A DNA stretch of 64,000 bases from Rhizobium sp. TH2 (GCF_024707525.1 NZ_CP062231.1:5149501-5213500); one strand, 5' to 3'. Positions 50,828-62,168 are shown, numbered from the stretch's first letter. Made by a program: numbers and translations. Notes: generated by a model not told the origin, from the letters alone.

Positions 50828-51412
50828 TCAGCCGCATTTGACCCTGCTCCTGCTATCAGCGGAACAGAGGGCCGCAGGTTGTTTCTGCTTGATCAGATAC
50901 TGGTAGACCGGCTTCAGCATCACGTCGAGTGACGTCGTGTTCTTTCTGTCGCCGACTTTGGCCGTGGCAATCTCGATAACAATATCGGTTATTATCGTCT
51001 GCTTCTTCTTTTGTCGCTTGTACCATGAACCGTGCAGCGTCGAAACGTATATCGATTTATCCTCTTGAATCTTCGCCTTCACACCGAACCGTTTGCGCGC
51101 AATTTTCGTCACCTCCCTGAAGGCAAGATTCTTGCTAAGGACACCACAATGTCCGTAACCCATCGAATACACGGCATAGTCCGACGTTTTTGTCGCAACG
51201 ACCCAAAGCTCCATGCGTATGCCGAATTTCGCCAGCGCCTCATCTTTTGAAAGTTTTTGAGCACCGTTTACACCCAGCAGCGTTTTCATCGGCCCAGGCT
51301 GGACCGCCGTTGCCATACAATACTTTCTCGCTATGGCGTATGCCTCAGCCTCCCTTTCCCCCGCCATGACACAGAATGGAATAAGGAACATGAGAAAGGC
51401 AATTAATTTCAT
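50828..51412 (-). CDS. Secreted protein of unknown function
   Basis: 194 residues from the ATG at 51412, with a signal peptide (MKLIAFLMFLIPFCVMAGE). Lys-rich mature chain with Cys in RKYCMAT, GHCGVL, ALCSAD and VKCG. No family is recognised. AT-richer than its neighbours, so perhaps a later arrival. It converges with the UMF1 gene 15 bases away and is followed upstream by purH. Confidence 0.75.
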   Translation of the reverse strand: MKLIAFLMFLIPFCVMAGEREAEAYAIARKYCMATAVQPGPMKTLLGVNGAQKLSKDEALAKFGIRMELWVVATKTSDYAVYSMGYGHCGVLSKNLAFREVTKIARKRFGVKAKIQEDKSIYVSTLHGSWYKRQKKKQTIITDIVIEIATAKVGDRKNTTSLDVMLKPVYQYLIKQKQPAALCSADSRSRVKCG

Positions 51413-51537
51413 GTCGTCCCCCGCAACAACCTTATGCTGGGAACATGCCCGAGTTTGGTTTGCTTGTCGAGGTGACCGCAATCAGGGCGTGCTGCCTCAA
51501 TGACGCTTTCCAGAGGGCCTTCGGCGCTCTGTCGGAC

Positions 51538-53151
51538 TCAGTGCCGGAAATGGCGGAAGCCGGTGAAGACCATCGCCACATTGTGCGCATTGGCCGCATC
51601 GATCACTTCCTGATCACGCATCGAACCACCGGGCTGGATGACGGCCGTTGCACCGGCGGAGATCATCGACAGCAGACCGTCGGCGAATGGCAGGAAGGCT
51701 TCGGAGGCGGCAGCCGAGCCCTTGGTCATCGGTTCGGCCCAACCATTGGCCTTCGCGGCCTCTTCAGCCTTGATGCCGGCGATCCGGGCCGAATCGACGC
51801 GGCTCATCTGGCCGGCGCCGATGCCGGCGGTCTGGCCGTCCCTGGCATAGACAACGGCATTCGATTTCACGTGCTTGGCAACCTTGAAGGCGAACTTCAT
51901 GTCCTCGAGTTCCTGGGCGGACGGCGCGCGCGATGTCACAACTTTGAGATCGAGGTCCTCGACCATGGCATTGTCGCGGGTCTGGACCAAGAAGCCACCG
52001 GAGACCGTCTTGGCCGTGAGGCCCGGCGTGCGCGGATCGGGAAGGCCACCGGCCACCAGCAGCCGGAGGTTCGGCTTGGCCGCGATGATCGCCTTGGCCT
52101 CGTCGCTGACCTTGGGCGCGATGATCACCTCGGTGAAAAGCTTGACGATCTCGCTCGCGGTTGCCGCATCAAGCAATGAATTCAAGGCGATAATGCCGCC
52201 GAAAGCGGAGGTGGAGTCGCAGGCGAGCGCCTTGAGATAGGCATCCTTCAAGTTGGCTGCCGTCGCCACGCCGCAAGGATTGGCATGCTTGATGATTGCG
52301 CAGGCGGGACCGTTAGCCGGCGAAAATTCCGCCACCAATTCAAAGGCGGCGTCCGTGTCGTTGATATTGTTGTAGGAAAGCTGCTTGCCCTGCAGCAGCG
52401 TCGCATTGGCAACGCCCGGGCGCCTGTCGCCGGTCACATAGAACGCCGCCTTCTGGTGCGGGTTCTCGCCATAGCGCATTTCCTCGCGCAACACGCCGCC
52501 AATCGTACGGTGCCGCGGCGTATCGATCTTGAGGTCCTCGGCCAGCCAGTTCGAGATCGCCGCATCATAGGCCGCCGTGCGGGCAAACGCCTTCTGCGCC
52601 ATCTTCTGGCGGAAGCCATAAGCAACCGTGCCGTCCGCCTTGAGCTGGTCCAACAGTTCGGGATAGTCGGCCGGATCGGTGAGGATGGTCACATATGCAT
52701 GGTTTTTCGCCGAGGCGCGGATCATCGCCGGCCCGCCGATATCAATATTCTCGACGCTCTGGGCGTAGTTCTCATCACGCGCGCGGACTTCCTCGAACGG
52801 ATAGAGATTGATCACGGCGAGATCGATACCCTCGATGCCATGTGCCCTCATCGCCTCGACATGTTCGGCATCGTCGCGAATGGCGAGCAAACCGCCATGG
52901 ACATTGGGATGCAACGTCTTCACACGGCCATCCATGATCTCGGGAAAGCCCGTGATATCAGCGACATCGACGACCGCTATACCCTCGGCGCTCAGCGCCT
53001 TGAACGTACCGCCGGTGGAGAGAATCCTGACCCCAAGGCCCGCCAGTTCACGCGCCAGATCGGCAATACCCGATTTGTCGCTGACCGAAATCAACGCTGT
53101 CCTGATCTTGACCTTGACGGGGGCGGGAATGTTCTTGGATTGCACGGCCAT
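51538..53151 (-). CDS. purH: Bifunctional AICAR transformylase / IMP cyclohydrolase
   Basis: 537 residues. The N-terminal MGS-like IMP cyclohydrolase domain ([30 protein letters not shown]) and the C-terminal AICAR transformylase ([20 protein letters not shown]-like core, [22 protein letters not shown]) catalyse the last two steps of IMP synthesis. Start at the ATG 53151 (MAVQSKNIP). Confidence 0.97.
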   Translation of the reverse strand: MAVQSKNIPAPVKVKIRTALISVSDKSGIADLARELAGLGVRILSTGGTFKALSAEGIAVVDVADITGFPEIMDGRVKTLHPNVHGGLLAIRDDAEHVEAMRAHGIEGIDLAVINLYPFEEVRARDENYAQSVENIDIGGPAMIRASAKNHAYVTILTDPADYPELLDQLKADGTVAYGFRQKMAQKAFARTAAYDAAISNWLAEDLKIDTPRHRTIGGVLREEMRYGENPHQKAAFYVTGDRRPGVANATLLQGKQLSYNNINDTDAAFELVAEFSPANGPACAIIKHANPCGVATAANLKDAYLKALACDSTSAFGGIIALNSLLDAATASEIVKLFTEVIIAPKVSDEAKAIIAAKPNLRLLVAGGLPDPRTPGLTAKTVSGGFLVQTRDNAMVEDLDLKVVTSRAPSAQELEDMKFAFKVAKHVKSNAVVYARDGQTAGIGAGQMSRVDSARIAGIKAEEAAKANGWAEPMTKGSAAASEAFLPFADGLLSMISAGATAVIQPGGSMRDQEVIDAANAHNVAMVFTGFRHFRH

Positions 53152-53242
53152 GGGGCGCTCCGTCGGCGGGAGAAGGGGTTGCCGGTCGCCTATCATAGCC
53201 CGGCAGCCGAGAAAACCGGATTCGGCCTGCTCAAAGGATTTT

Positions 53243-54946
53243 TCAGTTGCTGCCGGCGCTGGCGATGCGGCTCAGCACCCATTGGATCTCCAGCGACTCG
53301 CCCGGCTCGAAATTCAGCTCCAGCTGCTGCGACGCCCTTATGCCGCTCGGATCAGCGAAGAACACGTCTTCCTCGACCCGTATCGCCGCATCGAGCGTCG
53401 AGAGCGCCCAGGTCTCGCCATCGGGCGCGACGAGGCGCACTTCGTGCTCATCGACCTCGCGGATTTCGATCTGCGGGTGAATATGAAAGCGCGCCACCGC
53501 CCGCGTCTCGGTGCTGACCGGCGGATCCGAACCATCTTCCAGCGCCAGCCGGTCGTTGCCGCGGATCTGGCTGCCCGCTGCATTGATCTGCAACGTGCGC
53601 TCGTGGATCAGGCCGAAAGGCTCCGCATAGCCGTCATGGCTGACGATCAGCCCGTCGCCGCCGTCGTCGCCGATCTCCTGTCGTTCCAGCTTGATCCTGG
53701 TGACGCCATCGGAAAATACGGGGCCCGCCATGCCGGATTTAGAGATGCGGGAGGAGCTTGTGTCGTTGACCGTCACCGTCGAATGCGCCGCTGTCGCGCG
53801 GGCCAGCTGGCGGTAGGTCTCGCCGGCAAAGCGCGGCGCGCCGGAATTGATGACGAACCGGTGCTTGCCGGACGACATTTCGAACGACAGGCAGCCGGCA
53901 TGGGCGGTACGCGACATGGAGGTCGAGATCGGCACGCCGGTATCGACGATGATGACCGTGTCGCCCGCCGCAAGCCGCTGGTAATGCATATGCGGCAGCG
54001 CCCGGAACGGCTTGCCCGCCGTCTCGTCATAGCGCAGCACCGACATCAGTTCATGGGCAAGCGTCGTGGTGGCGCCGTTGAACAGTGCCAGTTCGCCGCC
54101 CTGATGGCGGAAAAACCTGAGCGCGGGATACATGCGGTCGATCGCCGGCATCAGCCGCGCCGGCAGGTCGTGGCCGAGATTGACATAGGTCTGGCGCAGC
54201 GGCAGCAGGTCAAACAACAGTTCAAGCCCGGTGCGCGGATTGCGCGATATATGGCCACCATCGCCGAGAATCTGCCGTTCCAGCTCGCGATCGAGATCCC
54301 TGGATGCCCGCTTGAGCCTTCCTGCCGAGGCAGGGAGCGAGACGGTGGCAACCGCCAGCGCGATGCGGATCCTGAGCCTGATCTCGCCATCCGGCGTATT
54401 GCGCGCCGTCAGTTCGAGGTAGCGGATCTGCATTGCCAGGCTCCTGAGGAACCGGCGATAGAAATTCACGTCGGCGTTCTTCAGCACCACGGTCGAATGC
54501 GAGAGCCAGGCCACGATTCTCTGCGCCGTAACATCAGCATCCCAAGCAAGACCGGTGATCCGCTTGCCGTGCAGCGCGATCCATTCGTCGGTCAACTGGC
54601 GTGCGGTGGCGTAATGAGTATCGGATTTTGTCGCCCTGATATGCCTGAGCCACGAGAAGCTATGAAGCCGGCTGGCAAATTCCTTTGAGGGCAACTCGAT
54701 CGAGAACGGCGAATATCCGTGCGTATCAAGCGCGCGGCCGGCAAGGGGAAAGCGTCCCTCCGCAATCTCTTCCGCGATAAACGGATCGGCCGCTCGCAGG
54801 TCGGTCGGCGCGACGACGAGGCTCTTCGGCGTACGCCGTAGTGCGGGCATCATGGTGACGCGGAATGCAGCGAAGCCGCGAGAGAACCGCCGCCGCGTTT
54901 CCCCCATATAGTGCGACAGATATCTGCGACGCCCGGATACGCTCAT
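53243..54946 (-). CDS. Heparinase II/III family protein
   Basis: 567 residues with an alpha/alpha toroid N-terminal half (residues about 60-290) and a beta-sheet C-terminal half ([42 protein letters not shown]) typical of heparinase II/III. In rhizobia this protein commonly lies next to purH; its polysaccharide target is not known and may be a cell-surface polymer. No signal peptide is evident, which is odd for a polysaccharide lyase and suggests a cytosolic substrate or atypical export. It lies 91 bases upstream of purH on the same strand. Confidence 0.92.
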   Translation of the reverse strand: MSVSGRRRYLSHYMGETRRRFSRGFAAFRVTMMPALRRTPKSLVVAPTDLRAADPFIAEEIAEGRFPLAGRALDTHGYSPFSIELPSKEFASRLHSFSWLRHIRATKSDTHYATARQLTDEWIALHGKRITGLAWDADVTAQRIVAWLSHSTVVLKNADVNFYRRFLRSLAMQIRYLELTARNTPDGEIRLRIRIALAVATVSLPASAGRLKRASRDLDRELERQILGDGGHISRNPRTGLELLFDLLPLRQTYVNLGHDLPARLMPAIDRMYPALRFFRHQGGELALFNGATTTLAHELMSVLRYDETAGKPFRALPHMHYQRLAAGDTVIIVDTGVPISTSMSRTAHAGCLSFEMSSGKHRFVINSGAPRFAGETYRQLARATAAHSTVTVNDTSSSRISKSGMAGPVFSDGVTRIKLERQEIGDDGGDGLIVSHDGYAEPFGLIHERTLQINAAGSQIRGNDRLALEDGSDPPVSTETRAVARFHIHPQIEIREVDEHEVRLVAPDGETWALSTLDAAIRVEEDVFFADPSGIRASQQLELNFEPGESLEIQWVLSRIASAGSN

Positions 54947-55051
54947 GACGCGATTACTTATGTGTTTCAGCTTTACGTAAAATTAAAATTACGGCCCGGT
55001 CAACCGACAGGTGCCCCATATTGATGCAGGTCTTCTAGGGAAATGCGCGAT

Positions 55052-56437
55052 TCAGTGCGACTTGCGGCGCAATACGGACGCAAAAAATCCATCCATGCCA
55101 CCCAGCATCACCGGCGTGGTGCGGAAGTCCCCGGCGTCATCGATGGCTTCTTCCAGTCCCGGCCAGTCTTCTCGCCGGATCGGCACACGCTCGGCGTCCG
55201 GAACCTCTGCAAGGAAGGCCGCAACCAGTTCCTCGCCTTCAAGCGGATCGAGCGAGCAGTTGGAAAAGACCAGGGTTCCGCCCGGCTTGACGAGGCCGAA
55301 TGCGCTGCGCAGCAGGCGCGCCTGGACCGAAGCGAGCTTTTCCACATCGGCCATGTCCTTGGTCCAGTAGACATCGGGATGGCGGCGGATCGTGCCGGTC
55401 GATGAGCATGGAGCATCGAGCAGCACAGCGTCGAACAGTTCGGCGGGTTTCAAATCCTCGAGCTTGGCCTGCTGGAATTCGGCCTCGTAACCCAGCCGCG
55501 CGAGGTTGCCCTTGAGGCGTTTCATCCGGTTGGCCGATTGCTCGACCGCCGTGACATTGCCACCCTTCAAAATAAGCTGGGCCGTCTTGCCGCCGGGTGC
55601 CGCGCAGAGATCGGCGACACGCTTGCCTCTGAGGTCACCCATCAGACGGGCCGGAATCGATGCGGCAGCGTCCTGTACCCACCAAGCGCCCTCGTCGAAA
55701 CCGGGGAGCGCCGTGACCGAGCCATCAAACGCATCGAGCCTCACCGTGCCGGTCGGCAGAACGCTGCCGCCGAGCTTCACGGCCCAACCGGCAGGATCGT
55801 TTTTAACTGTGACATCGACAGGGGCCGGCGAGCGGCAGGCTTTGCCGATCGCATCGGCCGTCTCGTTGCCGTAGACCTCGGAGAGGCGCGCATGGAACCA
55901 AGCCGGAAACACCGGCACATCCCTGCTGACAAAGAATAGCAGGTTGTCGTCCTTCTCGCGGCCAAGCCTCCGCAACAAGGCATTCACCAGATTGGCGAAT
56001 CGCGACGAGCGTGGATCAAGCCGCGCCTGCTCGACCGCGATATCAACGGCGGAGTGATCGGGAACATCGAGGAACAGGATCTGCGCGGCGGCGACCGACA
56101 GTATGTGACGCAGGTTGCGCGCTCCATCGGGCAGGGGCTTATCGAGGAAGCCGTCGAAGATCGCGTCGATCCAGGTCAGATGCCTCAGGCAGGAATTCAT
56201 GATCGCCTTGACCAGCGCCCGGTCGGCCGGCGACAGCGCCCGATAGGCCGGATTGCCATGGTCGTCATCCAGCATTCCGTCGAGCGAAGTCTTCTGGTCG
56301 ATGACGGCCGAGAGAATCTTGACGGCAGCCGCGCGCGGCTGAAAGCCCGGCTTGTCCGAAAGCGGGCTGTGCTCACGCTTGGGTTTTACATGAGCGGATG
56401 GCTTGCGCGGCGCGCTACGCCTCGGGTCATAATTCAA
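55052..56437 (-). CDS. rsmB: 16S rRNA m5C methyltransferase, RsmB/NOP family
   Basis: 461 residues with an N-terminal NusB-like helical domain ([20 protein letters not shown]) and a C-terminal SAM methyltransferase: [28 protein letters not shown], and the catalytic cysteine in [13 protein letters not shown]. It methylates C967 of 16S rRNA in E. coli. It starts with TTG at 56437 (AAGGA upstream), overlapping the htpX stop by the TTGA arrangement, so the two genes are coupled. Confidence 0.95.
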   Translation of the reverse strand: MNYDPRRSAPRKPSAHVKPKREHSPLSDKPGFQPRAAAVKILSAVIDQKTSLDGMLDDDHGNPAYRALSPADRALVKAIMNSCLRHLTWIDAIFDGFLDKPLPDGARNLRHILSVAAAQILFLDVPDHSAVDIAVEQARLDPRSSRFANLVNALLRRLGREKDDNLLFFVSRDVPVFPAWFHARLSEVYGNETADAIGKACRSPAPVDVTVKNDPAGWAVKLGGSVLPTGTVRLDAFDGSVTALPGFDEGAWWVQDAAASIPARLMGDLRGKRVADLCAAPGGKTAQLILKGGNVTAVEQSANRMKRLKGNLARLGYEAEFQQAKLEDLKPAELFDAVLLDAPCSSTGTIRRHPDVYWTKDMADVEKLASVQARLLRSAFGLVKPGGTLVFSNCSLDPLEGEELVAAFLAEVPDAERVPIRREDWPGLEEAIDDAGDFRTTPVMLGGMDGFFASVLRRKSH

Positions 56438-57471
56438 GAATAGGGTCCTTCGGGCGGTTTGCGGTCGCCCCGGCCCCAGGTGATGTTGGGAACCGAGCTC
56501 GAACGCGGCTTTGGCTCCGCTTTAACAGGCTCGACCGGCTCGGTCGAGGGCCCCCACGGGCCCTGGCGCGTTTCGCCATCCGGCTGCTGTGCGTCGTGCG
56601 CCTGCGGCGGCTCACGTGGCGTCTGCCGCATGGCGTGAGCGAATTTCTCCAGCTCCGCCACGCGGTTGTCCGTAGCCGGATGCGTCGAGAAGAGATTGTC
56701 CATTCGCTCGCCGGACAGCGGGTTGATGATGAACATATGCGCGGTGGCCGGATTGCGCTCGGCATCGGCATTGGGAATGCGGTGCGCGGCGGCTTCGATC
56801 TTCTTGAGCGCCGCGGCGAGCCACAGCGGATTGCCACAAATTTCGGCCCCACGCCGGTCAGCGGCATATTCACGGCTACGGCTGATCGCCATCTGCACCA
56901 GCATGGCGGCGAAGGGCGCGACGATCATCGCGACGATGACGCCGATAAAACCGAACGGCCTGTCGTTATCGCGCGAGCCGCCCATGAAGAAGGCGAAATT
57001 ACCGAGCATCGAGATCGCACCGGCAATCGTCGCCGTGATCGTCATGGTCAGCGTGTCGCGGTTTTCGATATGGGCGAGTTCATGCGCCATCACGCCCGAG
57101 ATTTCCTCAGGCGTCAGCCGTTGCAGTAGGCCGGTCGAGGCGGCGACGGCGGCATTTTCCGGATTGCGGCCGGTGGCAAACGCGTTCGGCTGGTCGGAAT
57201 TGATCAGATAGACCTTCGGCATCGGCAGCCCGGCCTTGCCGCTCAGATCGCGGATCATCTCGAAGAATTCCGGTGCGTTGTGCGCATCGATCTGCTGCGC
57301 ATCATAGGCGCGCAGCACCATGTCGCCGGAACTCCACCACGAAAACACGTTCATGGCCGCCGCAATGAGCAGTGCGATCAGCATGCCGCCCTGTCCACCG
57401 ATCAGGTAGCCGACGCCCATGAAGAGTGCGGTGAGGAAGGCGAGAAGCATTGCCGTGCGAACGAAATTCAT
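56434..57471 (-). CDS. htpX: Membrane zinc metalloprotease HtpX
   Basis: 345 residues. Two N-terminal helices, the zinc motif HELAH (130-134) with a downstream Glu ligand ([15 protein letters not shown]), and two further hydrophobic segments. It degrades damaged membrane proteins alongside FtsH. The C-terminal 60 residues are Pro/Arg-rich ([21 protein letters not shown]) and disordered, beyond the E. coli protein. Confidence 0.96.
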   Translation of the reverse strand: MNFVRTAMLLAFLTALFMGVGYLIGGQGGMLIALLIAAAMNVFSWWSSGDMVLRAYDAQQIDAHNAPEFFEMIRDLSGKAGLPMPKVYLINSDQPNAFATGRNPENAAVAASTGLLQRLTPEEISGVMAHELAHIENRDTLTMTITATIAGAISMLGNFAFFMGGSRDNDRPFGFIGVIVAMIVAPFAAMLVQMAISRSREYAADRRGAEICGNPLWLAAALKKIEAAAHRIPNADAERNPATAHMFIINPLSGERMDNLFSTHPATDNRVAELEKFAHAMRQTPREPPQAHDAQQPDGETRQGPWGPSTEPVEPVKAEPKPRSSSVPNITWGRGDRKPPEGPYS

Positions 57472-57575
57472 CCTTTTCTCCGATATCCCGGGGCAGATAC
57501 GCCATTGCGGGCCGTGACACTTGTCCTATAGAATGGGATTGGGGCGCTTTGAGTTCAATATTCACGGTTTAGGCG

Positions 57576-57785
57576 ATGACTGGCAAGATACCCGAAGCGG
57601 CAAATGATTCGACCCCGCAGCCAAAAAAATTGAGCCCCGCGGCCCGGCGTGCGCTTGACGAGGCGGAGGAGCGCCGCAAGGCGCAGGCGCAATCCGACAT
57701 GCCGCCGGAAGTCGGCGGACGCGGTGGTGCCGATCCCGCACGCTTCGGTGATTGGGAAGTAAACGGCCGCGCTATCGATTTCTAG
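57576..57785 (+). CDS. Succinate dehydrogenase assembly factor 4-type protein (DUF1674)
   Basis: 69 residues. The C-terminal motif GRGGADPARFGDWEVNGRAIDF is the DUF1674/SDHAF4 signature. In mitochondria SDHAF4 binds the flavinylated SdhA and helps it join SdhB, protecting against oxidative damage; the bacterial homologue presumably does the same for the SdhA encoded at 15692. It is divergent from htpX. Confidence 0.9.
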   Translation: MTGKIPEAANDSTPQPKKLSPAARRALDEAEERRKAQAQSDMPPEVGGRGGADPARFGDWEVNGRAIDF

Positions 57786-57839
57786 TTGTATGAATATTTT
57801 CCGGTTGCGAAACGCAATATTCCGGAATATATTCCTTTT

Positions 57840-58289
57840 ATGATTTTGCACCGCGTCCTCACAGCTTTGCCCATATTGCTGCTTGTCGCAGCACCGACGC
57901 TTGCGCGCGAAAATTCCGTGCGAAACGTGGTCAAGGGTCCGGTCGAGGCCGAACTCATCTCGGTCATCGACGGCGATACGCTTCTCGTCAATGCCAGACC
58001 CTGGCCACAGCATTCGATCGCGGTCCTGGTCCGTATCCGCGGCATCGATGCGCCGGAGATGAAATCGAAATGCAAGGGCGCACGCCGCGCCGCTGAGCGG
58101 GCAAAACAAGCCTTGTCACATCTGGCGACCGGCAGAATCCGACTAACCAATATCTCCGGCGACAAATATTTCGGCCGTATCGTCGCCGATGTGACGGCGG
58201 AAGGTGACACCGACATCGGTGCCGCCATGATCGGCAGCGGCCTCGCCCACATCTATGACGGTGGGCGGAAGGTGCGGGAGAGTTGCTGA
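57840..58289 (+). CDS. Thermonuclease-like secreted nuclease
   Basis: 149 residues with a signal peptide (MILHRVLTALPILLLVAAPTLA) and an SNase-like OB fold: VEAELISVIDGDTLLVNA, VLVRIRGIDAPEMKSKC, and DKYFGRIVADV. The catalytic Arg and Asp of the family are largely visible. It begins soon after the DUF1674 stop; the reading from 57786 includes untranslated leader. A palindrome GGAATATATTCC lies at 57823-57834 just before the start. Confidence 0.87.
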   Translation: MILHRVLTALPILLLVAAPTLARENSVRNVVKGPVEAELISVIDGDTLLVNARPWPQHSIAVLVRIRGIDAPEMKSKCKGARRAAERAKQALSHLATGRIRLTNISGDKYFGRIVADVTAEGDTDIGAAMIGSGLAHIYDGGRKVRESC

Positions 58290-58299
58290 TTGAGATCAG

Positions 58300-58560
58300 C
58301 TAGAGGTCTTCTGCGACGAATTCGAGGACGACGTTCTTGTCTTCGTCAACGCGGAAAACGAAGTAGAGCGGTGGCACATTTCCGATTCTTTTTGTTCTGG
58401 CATAACGAAAAGAAGTGAAGTCGTGCTCAAAGCGTTCGAAGCCATAGGGGTTTCGCATGAGACCTTCGATTAAGGGCTCCATCGCTGCATCAATTGCTCT
58501 ATAGCCTCCAAGTTCATCAACGCAGCGATCAAAGTCTTCCGAAGCGATGATTTCGCGCAT
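58300..58560 (-). CDS. RelE/ParE-like putative toxin
   Basis: 86 residues from the ATG at 58560, which shares one base with the antitoxin stop (TAATG). Two N-terminal helices (DFDRCVDELGGYRAIDAAMEPL) lead to a beta-sheet with FTSFRYARTKRIGNVPPLYFVFRVDEDKNVVLEFVAED, the pattern of RelE-fold toxins. A GTG at 58575 would add five residues. The target (mRNA, gyrase or other) is not known. It is the second gene of a two-gene cassette with a Panacea-domain antitoxin, and the pair is AT-richer than its surroundings. Confidence 0.7.
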   Translation of the reverse strand: MREIIASEDFDRCVDELGGYRAIDAAMEPLIEGLMRNPYGFERFEHDFTSFRYARTKRIGNVPPLYFVFRVDEDKNVVLEFVAEDL

Positions 58561-59156
58561 TAACTGGATTGCCACTTTTTCGCTTTGGCAATGCCGGTAA
58601 GCTTCTCTAGGGCGTTGTCCGATAAGGGCTTATCTTCAAAATAGGCTGACTGATACGGCATTGGATCGCCGTCATCCCGTGTCTTCCATGCGATGCCATG
58701 TGACTCGTCACTCGCCTCGGTGCCTGTCAGGAACCTATAGTGCTCAATGGCTTCGTCTAGATAGTCTAAATCCTCTGGGCTGAACATCCGCAGCACCGGT
58801 CCGACTTTAGCGATGTGTCGTTTTTCCTCGTGACGACCTACTTTTCTGCGTTCGATCACGATTGCTCCGTCACGCAGAAGGTCGTTGACAACTGGAGGCA
58901 TTTCGACGGGAGCGGGACCCATTGCAAGTCTTTGATATTGCCTGCCAGTCACAGGAACCTGCCTCTCGGCAAAGGACTTGAAGTCGGCCCGCCATAATAT
59001 CTTGTTGAGCTTTATCGCACCGAAGAATTCCATTTCGGAAGCTTTTTGGCAAACATACAGGATCGACTCCTTCAGACGGTTTTGCCCGCCTGAAAGTTCG
59101 ATCCTATAGTCTACTTTCCTTCCCAGATCTTCCAGCATTGCATGAGCTCTGATCAT
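58560..59156 (-). CDS. Panacea-domain (SocA/DUF4065) putative antitoxin
   Basis: 198 residues. Residues about 30-90 carry the Panacea pattern (ILYVCQKASEMEFFGAIKLNK, RQYQRLAMGPAPVEMPP), followed by a helical tail. Panacea-domain antitoxins neutralise many unrelated toxins, and SocA acts as a proteolytic adaptor in Caulobacter. Here it precedes the RelE-like gene in one transcript. Start at 59156; a second ATG at 59138 is possible. A TACAATGTA dyad upstream at 59171 may be its operator. Confidence 0.82.
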   Translation of the reverse strand: MIRAHAMLEDLGRKVDYRIELSGGQNRLKESILYVCQKASEMEFFGAIKLNKILWRADFKSFAERQVPVTGRQYQRLAMGPAPVEMPPVVNDLLRDGAIVIERRKVGRHEEKRHIAKVGPVLRMFSPEDLDYLDEAIEHYRFLTGTEASDESHGIAWKTRDDGDPMPYQSAYFEDKPLSDNALEKLTGIAKAKKWQSS

Positions 59157-59170
59157 TCGAACAAATCACG

Positions 59171-59179
59171 TACAATGTA
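59171..59179. promoter_or_regulatory. Possible operator of the toxin-antitoxin pair
   Basis: TACA-A-TGTA dyad 15 bases upstream of the antitoxin start codon, within a promoter-like stretch (TTGCGG with a -10-like TACATT 17 bases on). Short, so only suggestive. Confidence 0.3.
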
Positions 59180-59236
59180 GAATAAATATCTTGACTCCGC
59201 AATCTGGCGCTGGTGGCAGCGAGTCGCAAGACAATT

Positions 59237-61189
59237 CTACCCCTTCTTGTTCTGCCTGTTGGCAATCAAGTCATCCACCACGGCCGGATCAGCCAGCGTC
59301 GATGTATCCCCCAGCGCGCCAAAATCGTCCTCGGCGATCTTGCGTAGGATGCGGCGCATGATCTTTCCGGAGCGGGTCTTGGGCAGGCCCGGCGCGAACT
59401 GGATCTTGTCGGGCGAGGCGATCGGGCCGATCTCGGTGCGGACATGGCCGACCAGGGCCTTGCGCAGGTCGTCGGAGCCCTGCACGCCTGACATCAGTGT
59501 CACGTAACAGTAGATGCCCTGGCCCTTGATGTCGTGCGGATAGCCGACGACGGCCGCTTCCGAGACGTCGGCATGCGACACGAGCGCCGATTCGACTTCC
59601 GCCGTGCCGAGCCGATGGCCGGAGACGTTGAGCACATCATCGACGCGCCCGGTGATCCAGTAATAGCCGTCGGCATCGCGGCGGCAGCCGTCGCCGGTGA
59701 AATACTTGCCGTTGTAAGTGGCGAAATAGGTCTGGATGAAGCGTTCGTGGTCGCCATAGACCGTGCGCATCTGGCCCGGCCATGAATCGGTGATGCAGAG
59801 ATTGCCGTCCGTGGCGCCATCCAGCACCTTGCCCTCACCATCGACGAGCTGAGGCTTGACGCCGAAGAACGGCCGCGTGGCGGAGCCGGCCTTGAGATCG
59901 GTGGCGCCGGGCAGCGGCGTGATCATGATGCCGCCGGTCTCGGTTTGCCACCATGTGTCGACGATCGGGCAGCGGTCATCACCGACCACGTGATAATACC
60001 ATTCCCAGGCCTCGGGATTGATCGGCTCACCGACAGAACCGAGCAGCCTGAGCGAAGACCGGCTCGAGCGCTTGACGAAATCGTCACCCGCGCCCATCAG
60101 CGCCCGAATCGCGGTCGGCGCTGTGTAGAAGATGTTGACCTTGTGCTTGTCAATCACCTCCCAGAACCGGCCCTGATCGGGATAGTTCGGCACGCCTTCG
60201 AACATCAGCGTCGTGGCGCGATTGGCGAGCGGGCCGTAGACGATATAGCTGTGGCCGGTCACCCAGCCCACATCGGCCGTGCACCAGTAGATGTCCCCGT
60301 CGTGATAGTCGAAGACATATTGATGCGTCATCGAGGCATAGACGAGATAGCCGCCGGTCGTGTGCAGCACGCCCTTCGGCTTGCCTGTCGAACCCGACGT
60401 GTAGAGGATGAAAAGCGGATCCTCGGCGTTCATCGGTTCTGGCGGGCAGTCGGCGCTCACCTTGGCGCATTCCTCATGATACCAGTGGTCGCGGCCCGGT
60501 GCCCAGCCTGTCGGGTTGCCGGTGCGGCGCACGACGATCACATCTCTGACCATGACATGGCCGCGCGCGGCGATATCGATCGCCTTGTCGACATTGTTCT
60601 TGAGCGGAATAGGCTTGCCGCCGCGCAGGCCTTCATCGGCCGTGATCACAAAGGTCGATTCGCAATCGACGATGCGGCCGCCGAGCGCATCCGGCGAAAA
60701 GCCGCCGAACACCACCGAATGCACGGCGCCGATGCGGGCGCAGGCCAGCATCGCATAGGCCGCCTCGGGGATCATCGGCATGTAGATGGTGACGCGATCG
60801 CCCTTCTTGACGCCGCGTGCCTTCATCACATTGGCGAGCCGGCAGACCTGCTCATGCACTTCACGATAAGTGATCTTCTTGCTGAGCGACGGATCGTCGC
60901 CTTCCCAGATGATCGCCACCTGGTCGGCATGATCCTTCAAATGCCGGTCGATGCAGTTATAGGAAACATTGGTCTCGCCATCCTCGAACCATTTGATCCG
61001 GACATCGCCCTCGAAGGACGTGTTCTTGACCTTGGTGAAGGGCTTGGACCAATCGATCCGCTTGCCGTGCTCGGCCCAGAAAACGTCGGGATTTTCGATG
61101 CTTTCCTTGTACCATTCCAGATAGGTTTCATTGTCGATGAGCGCCCGCGATTTCGCCGACTCCAGCACCGGATGGACCTTGACCTCCAT
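59237..61189 (-). CDS. acs: Acetyl-CoA synthetase
   Basis: 650 residues, AMP-forming. It has the P-loop-like [20 protein letters not shown], the adenylate-binding WWQTETGG, and the lysine Lys609 ([11 protein letters not shown]) whose acetylation switches off the Salmonella enzyme, at the same number. It activates acetate for entry to the TCA cycle or PHB. ATG at 61189 after GGGAGG. Confidence 0.98.
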   Translation of the reverse strand: MEVKVHPVLESAKSRALIDNETYLEWYKESIENPDVFWAEHGKRIDWSKPFTKVKNTSFEGDVRIKWFEDGETNVSYNCIDRHLKDHADQVAIIWEGDDPSLSKKITYREVHEQVCRLANVMKARGVKKGDRVTIYMPMIPEAAYAMLACARIGAVHSVVFGGFSPDALGGRIVDCESTFVITADEGLRGGKPIPLKNNVDKAIDIAARGHVMVRDVIVVRRTGNPTGWAPGRDHWYHEECAKVSADCPPEPMNAEDPLFILYTSGSTGKPKGVLHTTGGYLVYASMTHQYVFDYHDGDIYWCTADVGWVTGHSYIVYGPLANRATTLMFEGVPNYPDQGRFWEVIDKHKVNIFYTAPTAIRALMGAGDDFVKRSSRSSLRLLGSVGEPINPEAWEWYYHVVGDDRCPIVDTWWQTETGGIMITPLPGATDLKAGSATRPFFGVKPQLVDGEGKVLDGATDGNLCITDSWPGQMRTVYGDHERFIQTYFATYNGKYFTGDGCRRDADGYYWITGRVDDVLNVSGHRLGTAEVESALVSHADVSEAAVVGYPHDIKGQGIYCYVTLMSGVQGSDDLRKALVGHVRTEIGPIASPDKIQFAPGLPKTRSGKIMRRILRKIAEDDFGALGDTSTLADPAVVDDLIANRQNKKG

Positions 61190-61337
61190 GCATTCCTCCC
61201 ATTGAAACGCGATATTTTCGCGCCTCTTACGCCAATTCGTGCTATATGAATAGCAGCAACATCGGTGTCGGCAATCCAACTTTGGTCAATAGAATAAAGT
61301 AGAAGATCAGAGAATTGCATTTGCGCGACACATCGGT

Positions 61338-61361
61338 TATAAGCCGCGCAAATTTCCCGGA
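61338..61361 (+). promoter_or_regulatory. Promoter/leader element of trcR, shared with rpmF
   Basis: 24 bases from TATAAGCC to AAATTTCCCGGA, matching 22 of 24 with the rpmF element at 22909. It is also flanked by an inverted repeat ATTTGCGCG-N17-CGCGCAAAT (61319-61353). Possibly a -10 with a GC-rich discriminator, or a repressor/activator site. Confidence 0.55.
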
Positions 61362-61421
61362 CATAGTGGAACACAACCACGGCCTGCGGCACCGGCGCGG
61401 ACGTTCAAGAAGGATATTCTC

Positions 61422-62114
61422 ATGGCACAGCAGCAGCTCCTCATGCCCAAGGCGACCGCCGTCTGGCTGGTGGACAACACGGCTTTGTCGTTCGACCAGA
61501 TCGCCCAGTTCTGCAAGCTGCACCCGCTCGAGATCAAGGCGATCGCCGATGGCGAAGCGGCCCAGGGCATCAAGGGTCTCGACCCGATTTCGACCGGCCA
61601 GTTGTCGCGCGACGAGATCGCCCGCGCCGAAGCCGACCCGATGCGCAAGCTGAAGCTCTCCGAACCGAAGGTCCGCGTGCCGGAGTCCAAGCGCAAGGGC
61701 CCGCGCTACACGCCGGTTTCCAAGCGCCAGGATCGCCCGAACGCCATTCTCTGGCTCGTTCGCAACCATCCGGAACTCAAGGATGCGCAGATTTCGCGCC
61801 TCGTCGGCACCACCAAGTCGACGATCCAGCAGATCCGCGACCGCCAGCACTGGAATTCAGCCAACCTGACCCCGATGGATCCCGTGACGCTGGGCCTCTG
61901 CTCGCAGATCGACCTCGACATGGAAATCGAGAAGGCCTCCAAGGGCCGGCCGTTCCAAACCGCCGAAGAGTCGGGCGCAACGCTCGAATCCGCCCGCGAG
62001 ACCGAACGCGCGCCCGCGGAAGAGACCGAGAAGGAAATCGACGCCGACGCCGTGTTCGCAAAGCTCAAGTCGCTCACCGGCAACCGCGACGAGGAAGAAG
62101 AAGAGCGCTTCTGA
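61422..62114 (+). CDS. trcR: Cell-cycle transcriptional regulator TrcR (DUF1013)
   Basis: 230 residues, DUF1013 family. The N-terminal AVWLVDNTALSFDQIAQFCKLH and the central NAILWLVRNHPELKDAQISRLVGTTKSTIQQIRDRQHWN form a helix-turn-helix region; the C-terminus is acidic. TrcR is reported in alphaproteobacteria as a transcriptional regulator of the cell cycle in connection with CtrA. GAAGGA precedes the ATG. Divergent from acs, and followed by a bidirectional terminator. Confidence 0.93.
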   Translation: MAQQQLLMPKATAVWLVDNTALSFDQIAQFCKLHPLEIKAIADGEAAQGIKGLDPISTGQLSRDEIARAEADPMRKLKLSEPKVRVPESKRKGPRYTPVSKRQDRPNAILWLVRNHPELKDAQISRLVGTTKSTIQQIRDRQHWNSANLTPMDPVTLGLCSQIDLDMEIEKASKGRPFQTAEESGATLESARETERAPAEETEKEIDADAVFAKLKSLTGNRDEEEEERF

Positions 62115-62137
62115 GTTCTATGAATTTCATGAAAAGA

Positions 62138-62168
62138 GCCCGGGAAGCATTCCGCTTCCCGGGCTTTT
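62138..62168. terminator. Bidirectional intrinsic terminator, trcR / ectC-like gene
   Basis: GCCCGGGAAGC, five-base loop, GCTTCCCGGGC, with TTTT on the right and AAAA on the left, so it can serve both convergent genes. Confidence 0.93.

Noticed and set aside
55052..56437. Alternative reading of rsmB as two separate proteins (NusB-like and methyltransferase)
   Set aside because: The frame is continuous and the NusB-methyltransferase fusion is the normal RsmB architecture.
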